This document shows positions 1 through 7,440 of a DNA stretch of 51,364 nucleotides, one piece after another; the stretch's first letter is position 1, and every line of letters begins with the position of its first letter. The stretch is from Gammaproteobacteria bacterium (GTDB taxonomy: Bacteria; Pseudomonadota; Gammaproteobacteria; Steroidobacterales; Woeseiaceae). The DNA is taken from assembly GCA_029861535.1 (NCBI GenBank), contig JAOTZC010000017.1, positions 1 through 51,364 of the forward strand. The letters run 5' to 3'. The notes beneath the pieces were generated by a model. It did not search any database and was not told where the DNA came from. It saw nothing but the letters and a program-made list of their open reading frames with translations. A program made the translations under genes and the position numbers.

Positions 1-385
1 GCGTGAAGTCTGAGAATTCTGCCGCGTCGATGTCACGTGCAAGACGATCGAGCCCTTCAGCGAGTCTTGTCCGACCAAATTCAATGGACGCCATACTCAG
101 CGAGTCATCGATCCACACGGTCAGGTGCGTGTCCGCGCGTTGTTGCCACGGCTGCGCAAGCGCGAGTACCAATAACGCACCGACAAGTGCACGACGCCAC
201 CACGCCGCGTCCGGTGGCTGATGCATATTGCCACCAGCATCGATCGATTGGGTCCCGCGCCACAAAAACAGCGCGCTGACGGAGACAGAGGTCAGCGGTG
301 CGCGCCAGCGATGCAGCCAGCGAATCAGCGGAATCGTTAGCAGCGCGAGCAGCCACCAGGGCTCGGCCAGGCCGAACACCGTCAC
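1..385 (-). CDS. BatA-like vWA membrane protein, N-terminal part
   Basis: This gene runs off the left edge; the first 128 residues are visible. It starts at GTG 385, which overlaps the stop of the DUF58 gene in a GTGA arrangement, so the two are probably translationally coupled. Residues 5-22 (AEPWWLLALLTIPLIRWL) form the membrane segment typical of BatA/aerotolerance N-terminal domains, and a second hydrophobic stretch lies at about 66-79. A von Willebrand A domain then begins with DDSLS at 93-97, which fits the DxSxS metal-binding motif. In the family, MoxR, DUF58 and vWA membrane proteins are encoded together and are thought to act in envelope maintenance or metal loading of proteins. That assignment fits the gene order here. 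The rest of the vWA domain and any later TPR or membrane segments are outside the window. Confidence 0.75.
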   Translation of the reverse strand, partial: MTVFGLAEPWWLLALLTIPLIRWLHRWRAPLTSVSVSALFLWRGTQSIDAGGNMHQPPDAAWWRRALVGALLVLALAQPWQQRADTHLTVWIDDSLSMASIEFGRTRLAEGLDRLARDIDAAEFSDFT

Positions 386-1260
386 GCCCCTAGGTGCGCC
401 AGCAGCACCCGTTCCCAGGTGTCGCCCGCCTTGCAGGCGCTTAAGCGCATGCCGAGCGACGTCACTCGTTCCCGCAGCCGTCGATTATGGGTGTCGAGCG
501 TATTGGTGGCGGCCGACGTTGCCGCGGGGCCCAAATCGAGACGTTGCTCGGTTCCAAGTTCACTGTCGTAGATCACCGCAGGGCCACTTGTATGTACGTT
601 GGTCTCATCGTTCGCCAATACCTGAATCGCGCTGGCGGTCGATACCTGCGCGCGAAGGCGGTGGAGGTCGTCGTTCATCGCATCCTCGCGCAGGAAATCG
701 CTCAGTACGACGACATTGCATGTTTTTCCGATCAGCGGCGCGCACAGTCCCGGGAGCGAGGCGCCGCCGCGCGACGGCGGTTGGTAAGCGCTGAGCTCAC
801 GTACGATAGTCGCGAACTGCCGTTGGCCGCGCCCTGCAGGACAGTGGGCGTGCACGCGCTCGGCGAAAACCGCCAGTGCCACCGAGTGGCCGGCGTAGAT
901 AAACAGGTAGGCAAGGGCGGTCGTTAGCTCTGTGACCAGCCGCCATTTCGCGTCATCGTGCATCGAAGCGCTGCCATCGACGCACAACAGCCAGTCACTT
1001 GCGGTTTCATCGCGGTATTGTCGAACGACGAGTCTTTGCCGGCGCGCCGTCTGCCGCCAGTCGATGTGTCGGGCATCTTCGCCCATCGTGTAGTCGCGCA
1101 AGTCGAGGAATTCGAGGCCGGCGCCTGCACGGTTACGCGACGCGTGTGGACCGATCCCTTGTGCGGAGGCTCCCCGGAGCATCGGTGCGGCAAGGCGGGC
1201 GAAGCGTCGTAGCCGCAGCTCGTCAATCGGCAGCCCCTTACGCAGCTTGTCCACGCTCAT
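382..1260 (-). CDS. DUF58 domain protein of MoxR operon
   Basis: A soluble protein of about 292 residues with the DUF58 signature: RDYTMGEDARHIDW followed by RQTARRQRLVVRQYRDE. A vWA-like segment (LLCVDGSASM) carries a DxSxS metal-binding motif. I chose ATG 1260 because it overlaps the MoxR stop by four bases (ATGA); an in-frame ATG lies nine codons upstream at 1287 but would extend the overlap to 31 bases. DUF58 proteins are nearly always encoded beside MoxR AAA+ ATPases and are presumed partners of them; the biochemical role is not established. Its stop overlaps the start of the BatA-like gene, which supports one transcript for all three. Confidence 0.85.
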   Translation of the reverse strand: MSVDKLRKGLPIDELRLRRFARLAAPMLRGASAQGIGPHASRNRAGAGLEFLDLRDYTMGEDARHIDWRQTARRQRLVVRQYRDETASDWLLCVDGSASMHDDAKWRLVTELTTALAYLFIYAGHSVALAVFAERVHAHCPAGRGQRQFATIVRELSAYQPPSRGGASLPGLCAPLIGKTCNVVVLSDFLREDAMNDDLHRLRAQVSTASAIQVLANDETNVHTSGPAVIYDSELGTEQRLDLGPAATSAATNTLDTHNRRLRERVTSLGMRLSACKAGDTWERVLLAHLGA

Positions 1261-2252
1261 CTTGTCTGACCCAGGCCGTCTTGCCACTCGCCAAGCAATG
1301 TACGGATGACCGAATCAATCGTAATACCGTCAAGTTCGCTGACAGTTTTCAAAAGCATCCGGTGCGACAGGACTGGCGTGGCAACCGCGCGCAGGTCATC
1401 GAAGTCGACCTGAACACGCCCGGAAAACAGTGCACGTACGCGCGCGGCGCGAATCAGCGCCTGCAAGGCGCGCGGGCTTGCACCGTAGCGAACGTGTTCC
1501 TTTGCGGAGACGGCGGCGAACTCGGAATCGGGCTGCGTGCCGAGGATCAGACGAATTGCGCCTTTCCGGACGGCTTCGGACACCAGCACCTCGCGCGTTG
1601 CGTTGACGATCTCCTGCACCCGCTGTGTCGTTAGCAATGCTTCGAGCTCGTCGGCCGGTTCGCTATCGAGCGATGTGTCCAAAAGCTCCTCGAGGCTGTC
1701 AGCCGACGGGTAACCGATGTCGATCTTGAATAGAAAGCGGTCGAGCTGTGCTTCGGGTAACGGAAACGTACCTTCGAGCTCAATCGGATTCTGCGTCGCG
1801 ACGATCCAGAACGGCGTCGGAAGCTCATAAGCAGTGCCGCCGTAAGTCACCTGAAACTCCTGCATGGCCTCGAGCAACGCCGCTTGCGTCCTCGGTGTCG
1901 CCCTGTTTATTTCGTCGACGAGCACGAGGTTTGCGAATACCGGTCCGGGTCGAAACTCGACGCTTTTCGCATCAGCCGATAAGACGTCGCTGCCGGTAAT
2001 GTCGGCAGGCAGTAAATCTGGCGTGCATTGCACACGGCCGAGTCGAACGCCGAGGGCAGCAGCGAGCGCTTTGGCGAGGTGTGTCTTGCCAAGTCCGGGC
2101 AGACCCTCGAGCAGCACGTGGCCGCCCGCGAAGATCGCGATCAACAGATAACGCAACAGATCATCCTGGCCGACGATAACCCTCGATAGCGCGTCGTGTA
2201 CGGCACCGATATCTCGCCCAACCGTTTCGACAGTTTTCGTGAAGTCAGTCAC
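1257..2252 (-). CDS. MoxR family AAA+ ATPase
   Basis: The protein has a Walker A motif GLPGLGKT near residues 50-57 and a Walker B LVLVDEIN, with the MoxR hallmark TPDLLPADITGSDV between them. Further family blocks are FWIVATQNPIELEGTFPLPEAQ and the C-terminal lid with GASPRALQALIRAAR. The family works as an ATP-driven chaperone for vWA-domain partners. I prefer GTG 2252, which gives 331 residues and an eight-base overlap with the upstream gene; ATG 2288 would add 12 unusual residues and overlap by 44 bases. The gene sits in the middle of a continuous minus-strand operon with DUF58 and BatA-like genes downstream, the standard MoxR-operon order. The family call is firm; the substrate is unknown. 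Confidence 0.92.
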   Translation of the reverse strand: MTDFTKTVETVGRDIGAVHDALSRVIVGQDDLLRYLLIAIFAGGHVLLEGLPGLGKTHLAKALAAALGVRLGRVQCTPDLLPADITGSDVLSADAKSVEFRPGPVFANLVLVDEINRATPRTQAALLEAMQEFQVTYGGTAYELPTPFWIVATQNPIELEGTFPLPEAQLDRFLFKIDIGYPSADSLEELLDTSLDSEPADELEALLTTQRVQEIVNATREVLVSEAVRKGAIRLILGTQPDSEFAAVSAKEHVRYGASPRALQALIRAARVRALFSGRVQVDFDDLRAVATPVLSHRMLLKTVSELDGITIDSVIRTLLGEWQDGLGQTR

Positions 2253-3306
2253 GTAGCGACACCTCTTCGTTGAGATTGCGCTCGTCAAGGTAGACTCTGG
2301 CGTACGCGACCTCAGCAGCGGTCATTGCGGTCCACGGCGATGCCGTTGGCGGTGCGGCTGCGGGTCGCAGTTGGCCGCGCGGGATACGGCGGGCAACAAG
2401 GCTCTCGCGGAAGTCGGTGTCGCCGGCCTGTAGGCTCGCGGTTGTCTCACCGCGACGCTGAATCTGTTGCTCGGTTCGGCCAGCGAACGACGGTTGCTCG
2501 AAGGCGGCCTGCGTCGCGGGCGAAGCGGACGTTCGGCGAGCGTCGCCGGCTTCTGTGCCGGCGCCCGGCGTCGCGACGGCGGATTCCGGTGGCGCGCCGG
2601 CCGGGTTTTCAACCAATTCCGTGTCCGCGCCGGCGCTGGGAGCCATGTCAGTCGACTGATGTCGGTCTCCATCCAGTGTCGTTCGCTCGGTCTGCCCCAC
2701 GCTCAAGTCACGGCGAATCGAATCGCGCAAAGCAACGACGCTATCGTCGGCATCATCGACAGTCTCGGCTCCGCTACTCGTTTGGCTTTGCGCTGCAGAC
2801 TCGGTACGCAGTTGCGGCGACGACACGACCAGTAATAGCAGTGCGACGAATGTTGGCACTGCGGCAAGTACGAATGCGGTTGGCGACGGTGCAGCCCAAA
2901 TTGAATTCACGCGCGGCCACCACGCGGCGACCGCCGCTTCAGATTGCGAAATTACGACGGCGCATGATCGTGTTCTTGAGATGCTGCCTCGTAGTGTGTC
3001 GAGCGCGGTCGTCAGCACCGAATGGCCGCCAAATTGGTGGTCGGCGCGCACGGCACATTCTACGAGAGTGGGGCGACGCAACATCTCCGGCAGTGCAACA
3101 AGCGCTGCAGCCAGCACCGCTGCGCCGACTACCCAAACGAATGGGATGGACGTCAACAGCGCGTTGATCACCGCAAGCGCAAGTAACACGCCACTACCGA
3201 CCCAGACTGCCACGCGCATCCGGGACAAAAGGTTTTCAAACCAGAGCCGCCGTCGCACGGCCTTTAGAAAGCCAAGCACCGAAACTTTTTTCACGGTGAT
3301 ACCCAT
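2245..3306 (-). CDS. Unrecognised membrane protein of MoxR operon
   Basis: I do not recognise a named family. The 353-residue product has a short basic N-terminus, two closely spaced hydrophobic segments at about 30-50 and 54-70, and a third at about 146-163 (PTAFVLAAVPTFVALLLLV). The rest, from about 165, is a polar, alanine-, threonine- and serine-rich region that looks extracytoplasmic and partly disordered. It ends in a more ordered tail (MTAAEVAYARVYLDERNL). Proteins with a paired N-terminal hairpin and a long hydrophilic tail occur in many MoxR operons next to vWA genes. The ATG at 3306 overlaps the previous gene by 16 bases, and the MoxR start overlaps the end of this gene. Function is inferred only from this context. 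Confidence 0.7.
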   Translation of the reverse strand: MGITVKKVSVLGFLKAVRRRLWFENLLSRMRVAVWVGSGVLLALAVINALLTSIPFVWVVGAAVLAAALVALPEMLRRPTLVECAVRADHQFGGHSVLTTALDTLRGSISRTRSCAVVISQSEAAVAAWWPRVNSIWAAPSPTAFVLAAVPTFVALLLLVVSSPQLRTESAAQSQTSSGAETVDDADDSVVALRDSIRRDLSVGQTERTTLDGDRHQSTDMAPSAGADTELVENPAGAPPESAVATPGAGTEAGDARRTSASPATQAAFEQPSFAGRTEQQIQRRGETTASLQAGDTDFRESLVARRIPRGQLRPAAAPPTASPWTAMTAAEVAYARVYLDERNLNEEVSLRD

Positions 3307-3791
3307 TCAGCTAATCGACTTTGGTTCAACCATATGACTGCAACGACCGCAACGCTTGCCGTAATGGTCAGTAGTTGCCGCAATTCGGCGCCAACCGGAA
3401 GTGACGCAATCGCGCGACTGGCGACCAGCATCAACGCAGCCAACAAGACGGCGATCAGCTGTGACGCAACGAGCGTTATTGCGGAGAGCTTGCTCGTCAG
3501 CCACAACAAACCCAGCAGTGGCCAAAACGGCAACACGACGGCGAGCATCGACACCCATTCCCAAACCCACAGCGAAGCTGTGCCGTTGCTTGTCGCGCTG
3601 ACGGATCGCGCGATCAATGCAATCGCGAGCCATTGGATGAAGATTGCGACGCTGGCCGCTTGCGCACTGAGCGTCGCAGCATCCGCATAACCTGCGCGCC
3701 CTTGCAATGCGATGCTCGCCAACCACCAGCTAGCAACGGCAAAAACAATTGCGCCCCCGAGAATCGCTGGCATGGCGCTTAAACGCGGCAT
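3291..3791 (-). CDS. Small multipass membrane protein
   Basis: A 166-residue hydrophobic protein with about five predicted helices: near 8-27 (AILGGAIVFAVASWWLASIA), 44-62, 76-98 (VWEWVSMLAVVLPFWPLLGLLW), 104-122 and 140-155. No catalytic motif is visible and I do not recognise the family. The ATG at 3791 is preceded by GGAGG at a workable distance and overlaps the upstream gene by 13 bases, so it is co-translated with its neighbours. Its position between a large secreted or membrane protein and the MoxR block suggests a membrane partner of the same system, but this is inference. Confidence 0.65.
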   Translation of the reverse strand: MPRLSAMPAILGGAIVFAVASWWLASIALQGRAGYADAATLSAQAASVAIFIQWLAIALIARSVSATSNGTASLWVWEWVSMLAVVLPFWPLLGLLWLTSKLSAITLVASQLIAVLLAALMLVASRAIASLPVGAELRQLLTITASVAVVAVIWLNQSRLAEWVSP

Positions 3792-5260
3792 GGCGATACC
3801 TCCGAGTCATCCAATTCGCGCCGCAGCAACCAAGCTTGTTGATTACCGCGGCTTTGGCTTGGCAATCTCAGCGGCCGCAATAATGCAATAGCGCTTCCCT
3901 GAGCACGGGTCGCCAATAATCCTAACGGCGCAGATCGCTGGCGAACGACGTCTTCGTCAGTCGGCGTCCAACGTTGTTCTGGCGCTAGCGCCGGTACCGA
4001 ATAGGTCGTGTCTCCCCAGCGCAGGAAAGCTCCAGGTGTCGTAGTGGCACCGAGATTGCAAACCGTTGCAATGCCGTCCGTCAGGCCGGCGCGGAGAATC
4101 GATTCGATCGCAAAGCTACCACTCGTAAGCACCTGAATTTCCTGCAATAAATGCGGTAACCAACGGAGTTGTCTGTCCAAGGGCTCGGCATTCCAAAGCA
4201 GTGTGACGTCATCACCGGTGATCCAATGCGGCGAGCGTCCGAGACTTAGTGTGTGAAAGGTTTGCTCACCGCGGCCGGCAGACGCCAGCGCTTCGAGCCC
4301 GCTGTATCGTGCGACACGATAGCCGTCCTCGACTTCTGCCCACGCAACGAAGCTATCGCGATGGCCGCCGGTCCATAACAGCCCTGTGAAACCGGTCGCG
4401 ATAAGGCAAAAGCCGAGTGCGGCCATTCGCGTAACGGGGACAGACGCCATCAATGTGAAGACCAACAAAAAACCGGACAAGAATATCGCCATTAGCGCGA
4501 CGTCGGTCTGCTGGCGAACCAGTAGCCGCTGCAACGCCGTTTGCCCGGGCATCTGTTGAGTCTTGTTGTTCAGTAATGCCTCGAGCTGCAGCCCCACGTC
4601 ATCAATGCGATTCACGTTGGCAATCGTACGACCGCCGCAACCCGCACGTTGCATCAACAAACGCGCGACGTCGACGTTGACATCGATAAGTAACACCCGG
4701 CCACAGTTGCCCACATGCTCGACGAGTGCGCGCAACTGCGCATCTTCCAACTGTGCGAGTTCGTTGCCATCGATCACAATCGCACGTATGTGTTTATAAG
4801 CAGCAGCAAGTCTTGGCAAGTCCGACGGAGCGAGCTGCATCGCATGCGCCACCGTGGCAAAACGATCCGCCGCAAACTCGCCGAGCAGCACAATCGGTGC
4901 GATGCCAGGTTGCGTGCCTATGGTCTTGCGGTTTGCCGTAGCTTGGCTCGCGATATTGCTGCTGAGTTTGTCACTCCCGATTTGCGTCCTCACGGCGACG
5001 TCGTCACTGCTAGGGACCACAGGCATCCAGGCCTGTGCCTCGCGCGAGCCATCGATTTTCAATACTGAACTGATTCGTGGCGATTCCGATTCAGTCGCTA
5101 CTGTTAACGCGACATCGGTGTCGCCGTGTGCAACTACCGCCAGCTCGGTGAGCGCGTTCGTGCTTACATTTCCTTCCCAGGCCAGCGAAATCTCGATCGA
5201 AGCACCGCTGTCCAGCGCAGCTAGAGTGATGAAAACGCCAACAAGGAAGGAATTCACCAC
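3779..5260 (-). CDS. Unrecognised membrane-anchored envelope protein
   Basis: A 493-residue protein with a weak signal sequence at 1-20 (VNSFLVGVFITLAALDSGA) followed by a beta-rich region at about 22-110 (IEISLAWEGN, ALTELAVVAHGD, VALTVATESE). Residues 120-215 hold an alternating hydrophobic segment (IRAIVIDGNELAQLED, GRVLLIDVN) that could be a Rossmann-like or glutamine-amidotransferase-like fold. Two membrane helices lie at about 252-290 (TDVALMAIFLSGFLLVFTLM, MAALGFCLIATGFTGLLW), and a soluble C-terminal domain follows. This layout resembles large membrane proteins often encoded with MoxR/DUF58/Bat genes, but I cannot name the family. GTG 5260 is followed at once by a second GTG. The gap to the upstream toroid gene is 13 bases. 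Confidence 0.7.
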   Translation of the reverse strand: MVNSFLVGVFITLAALDSGASIEISLAWEGNVSTNALTELAVVAHGDTDVALTVATESESPRISSVLKIDGSREAQAWMPVVPSSDDVAVRTQIGSDKLSSNIASQATANRKTIGTQPGIAPIVLLGEFAADRFATVAHAMQLAPSDLPRLAAAYKHIRAIVIDGNELAQLEDAQLRALVEHVGNCGRVLLIDVNVDVARLLMQRAGCGGRTIANVNRIDDVGLQLEALLNNKTQQMPGQTALQRLLVRQQTDVALMAIFLSGFLLVFTLMASVPVTRMAALGFCLIATGFTGLLWTGGHRDSFVAWAEVEDGYRVARYSGLEALASAGRGEQTFHTLSLGRSPHWITGDDVTLLWNAEPLDRQLRWLPHLLQEIQVLTSGSFAIESILRAGLTDGIATVCNLGATTTPGAFLRWGDTTYSVPALAPEQRWTPTDEDVVRQRSAPLGLLATRAQGSAIALLRPLRLPSQSRGNQQAWLLRRELDDSEVSPCRV

Positions 5261-5273
5261 TGGTAGTGCACGC

Positions 5274-6356
5274 CTAATTCAGCGCAGCGTTCAATGCAAT
5301 GACACTCCACGCCGTAACGAGTTGTGGATTGCCTTCCCACCAACGCGGCGATTCGGGGTTCACCCAAGAGCCGTCTTCGCTCTGCAGGCTGATGAGTTTG
5401 GCCGCAATGTCGTTGCGCCAGTTGTGCTCATCGCCTTCGTCATCAACCAGCACGGAACCGCCATAAGCTGAAAGACTCTTTGCGAACACGTTGTAGTAGT
5501 AGTAAAGGCCCTGAACGCCGTCAGTTGCGCCAGGATTTTCCTCGAGCGTGTAATTGTTCCGAATCCAATCGTAGGCGGCCTGCACCCGCGGGTCATCCTG
5601 GTCGGCACCGGCGAACAGCAAACTGAGCAGACCGGCCGCCGTCATGCCACCGTAGGAGGCGGTACCCTTGTGCGGGCTGTAGCCGGGCATGTACGTGAAG
5701 CCACCGTCGTTCGCGGCCCACTCCTGGTCGTTGCTTTCACTACGGTTTTGCACGCGGCTGACAAATCGCAATGCTTTGTCCCAAACGGGGTCATCCGGAT
5801 CCGCAGAGGTGGCCTGCAGACCTTCGAGCGCCATGTGGATATTCGACAGGTCCGGCCGCTCATCACCGCCGTAGCCTATGCCGCCGTAGTAGGCGTGATC
5901 ATTCTCGTAGCCATCGTCCTCGTCAATCTGCAGCTTTAGCAAGAAATTTTGACCATCTTTGATGACGTCTGCGTACTCATCATTCCCAGTCGCTGCAAGT
6001 GCCGTCAGGCTGACCGCTGTGTTGTAGTTGCGATTTTGATTGGTTTCGCTAATCGACCCATCGTCGTTAATGTGTGCGAGCAAAAACTCGATCGGTCGCG
6101 TGATGAAGGCGCCATCTCTTTCGCCGTAATTGCGATGACTCTGCAGAAACGCGCGCAATCCCAGCGCGGTGATGCCAACGGAATCCGACCAGGAGCCGTT
6201 ATCGGCCTGGTTGATGCGTAGGTAATGCAACCCGCCGTCAACGGCACGCTGCGCTTTCTCGCGCAGCGCCGGATCCATACTTGGATCATCATTGGCGAAT
6301 GCAGCGTTTGTAATAAACACGCACCATAGCAACGCGTGCAACAGAGCTTTTTTCAT
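5274..6356 (-). CDS. Secreted squalene-cyclase/prenyltransferase-like toroid protein
   Basis: A 360-residue exported protein. Residues 1-21 (MKKALLHALLWCVFITNAAFA) form a clean signal peptide. The mature part has about five tandem alpha-alpha repeats with the DGSW/QW-like pattern of terpenoid cyclase toroids: DNGSWSDSVGITALGLRAF, DDGSISETNQNRNYNTAVSL, a GGIGYGGDERPDLSNIHMAL block, NDGGFTYMPG, and DGSWVNPESPRWW with TAWSVIAL. No DxDD-type acid motif of true squalene cyclases is evident, so a binding or structural role is more likely than cyclisation. ATG 6356 overlaps the upstream gene by ATGA; the frame stays open for 155 further codons upstream, but that region is the antisense frame of the membrane gene. 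A second toroid protein is encoded at 11575. Confidence 0.85.
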   Translation of the reverse strand: MKKALLHALLWCVFITNAAFANDDPSMDPALREKAQRAVDGGLHYLRINQADNGSWSDSVGITALGLRAFLQSHRNYGERDGAFITRPIEFLLAHINDDGSISETNQNRNYNTAVSLTALAATGNDEYADVIKDGQNFLLKLQIDEDDGYENDHAYYGGIGYGGDERPDLSNIHMALEGLQATSADPDDPVWDKALRFVSRVQNRSESNDQEWAANDGGFTYMPGYSPHKGTASYGGMTAAGLLSLLFAGADQDDPRVQAAYDWIRNNYTLEENPGATDGVQGLYYYYNVFAKSLSAYGGSVLVDDEGDEHNWRNDIAAKLISLQSEDGSWVNPESPRWWEGNPQLVTAWSVIALNAALN

Positions 6357-7045
6357 GGATGAGCCTCGGAAGAGTATTGAAACGCCGAATCTTTTGTCGA
6401 GTAGCGCCGAATAACTGCAGCTACTGGCAAGACGGCAAGAAGTAATATGATGTTTACAAAGTTCGGATAGTCGTAGCGCATCGTCGCGACGGCGCTGTAC
6501 TCGTAAAACCACGCCGTGCGCAGATAGTCGAAATCGAGTGCGGTCGCGAGAGCCGTTAATGGGCTCACGTACATGACCAGCCGGTTCGCCCACACCGGAT
6601 TGTTCGCAAGTTCCAACATCGGCCCGGCCCACATTGGGACCAGGGCAAGTAGCGCGAACAAGCCAATGACGATCGCTGGCGGCAAGCGACGTGCCAAAAT
6701 ACCGAGCGTTGCACCGAGCAGGAAAACAATGAGTGCAAGCGCCGGTGTCAATTTTGCACTGGCGCGTGTCGCTGGGTCCAAGAAGACGAAGATCAGCAAC
6801 AAGGATGTGACAGCCGCACACCAGCCAAACGTATTGCGTAAGGACGCGCCATGGAGCGGCGCGAATAGCAGTAATGCGATGATAGCGCCTGTTGAATAGA
6901 CGGTAGCGAGGAGTTCAGCGCGCGCGGGTTCATTGGCAACGGGCAGTGCCAGCGGAAAAACGGCAATGAGCAGACCGGCAAGCGCTAGCTTGACCAAGGT
7001 AGCCGGCAGTTCACGTCGCGTCCATCGCAAGTCATGAAACGTCAT
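6353..7045 (-). CDS. Six-helix membrane protein, first gene of the operon
   Basis: An integral membrane protein of about 230 residues with roughly six helices, for example LVKLALAGLLIAVFPLAL, LALIVFLLGATLGILA and FVNIILLLAVLPVAAVI. The helix layout and the stretch NPVWANRLVMYVSPLTALAT recall ABC-2-type permease components, but no ATPase gene adjoins it, so I leave it unnamed. ATG 7045 is chosen; an in-frame TTG at 7069 is possible but lacks a ribosome binding site. It is the first gene after the sigma-54 promoter match at 7303-7318, with a leader of about 245 bases. The stop overlaps the next start as ATGA, so it is coupled to the toroid protein. Confidence 0.7.
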   Translation of the reverse strand: MTFHDLRWTRRELPATLVKLALAGLLIAVFPLALPVANEPARAELLATVYSTGAIIALLLFAPLHGASLRNTFGWCAAVTSLLLIFVFLDPATRASAKLTPALALIVFLLGATLGILARRLPPAIVIGLFALLALVPMWAGPMLELANNPVWANRLVMYVSPLTALATALDFDYLRTAWFYEYSAVATMRYDYPNFVNIILLLAVLPVAAVIRRYSTKDSAFQYSSEAHP

Positions 7046-7182
7046 GTTTCGTTCGTCCCCGTCCGCCAATTATTTTTTATTCCGCCTATTGTTGTCGTTA
7101 CACGCAGAACACGGCCGGCGCGCCCATTAAGAACGCACCGGCCCGGCATCCAGCTTGGACGCGCTGCCTGGATTCTGTCGCC

Positions 7183-7209
7183 GTGGAATCACAAGGGGCC
7201 GGATTCCAC
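7183..7209. repeat. Inverted repeat in operon leader
   Basis: GTGGAATC (7183-7190) and GATTCCAC (7202-7209) are perfect 8-base arms separated by 11 bases. The element lies between the sigma-54 promoter match at 7303-7318 and the first gene at 7045, so it would form a hairpin in the 5' leader of the minus-strand operon. There is no T-run after it in either direction, so it is not an obvious terminator. The remainder of 7046-7440 shows no gene-like frame. Confidence 0.5.
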
Positions 7210-7302
7210 AACGCGTCGACCCGAGGAAATTTGTGGGGTACCCCGGAGTCGCCCAAAGCAATCAACCTAGTGCGATCGATCGACAGTCTCCAATTAATAA
7301 AT

Positions 7303-7318
7303 AGCAGGAATCGTGCCA
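7303..7318 (-). promoter_or_regulatory. Sigma-54 promoter (-24/-12) of the MoxR/toroid operon
   Basis: Read on the minus strand the site is TGGCACGATTCCTGCT, matching the consensus TGGCAC(A/G)-N4-TTGC(A/T) at 11 of 12 positions. The -24 GG (7317-7316) and -12 GC (7305-7304) are correctly spaced. Transcription would start near 7291 and enter the operon beginning at 7045. The gene directly upstream encodes a sigma-54 activator (7441-8850), a natural candidate to act here. No upstream activator site could be recognised. Confidence 0.8.
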
Positions 7319-7440
7319 GCTAGGCACATCGAAATTTACGCTTATTTTTCAACTACTTAGGGAGAAGTTTGCTGCAAGAGATTTGGCCGCTCCGTCGTCC
7401 CTGACCAGCCGCTATACAGGCTATGTCCGAAATACCAGCA

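Noticed and set aside
5274..6821. Open frame continuing 155 codons upstream of the toroid protein
   Set aside because: The extension lacks protein-like composition, overlaps the membrane protein gene and would bury a clear signal peptide; ATG 6356 with ATGA coupling is far better.
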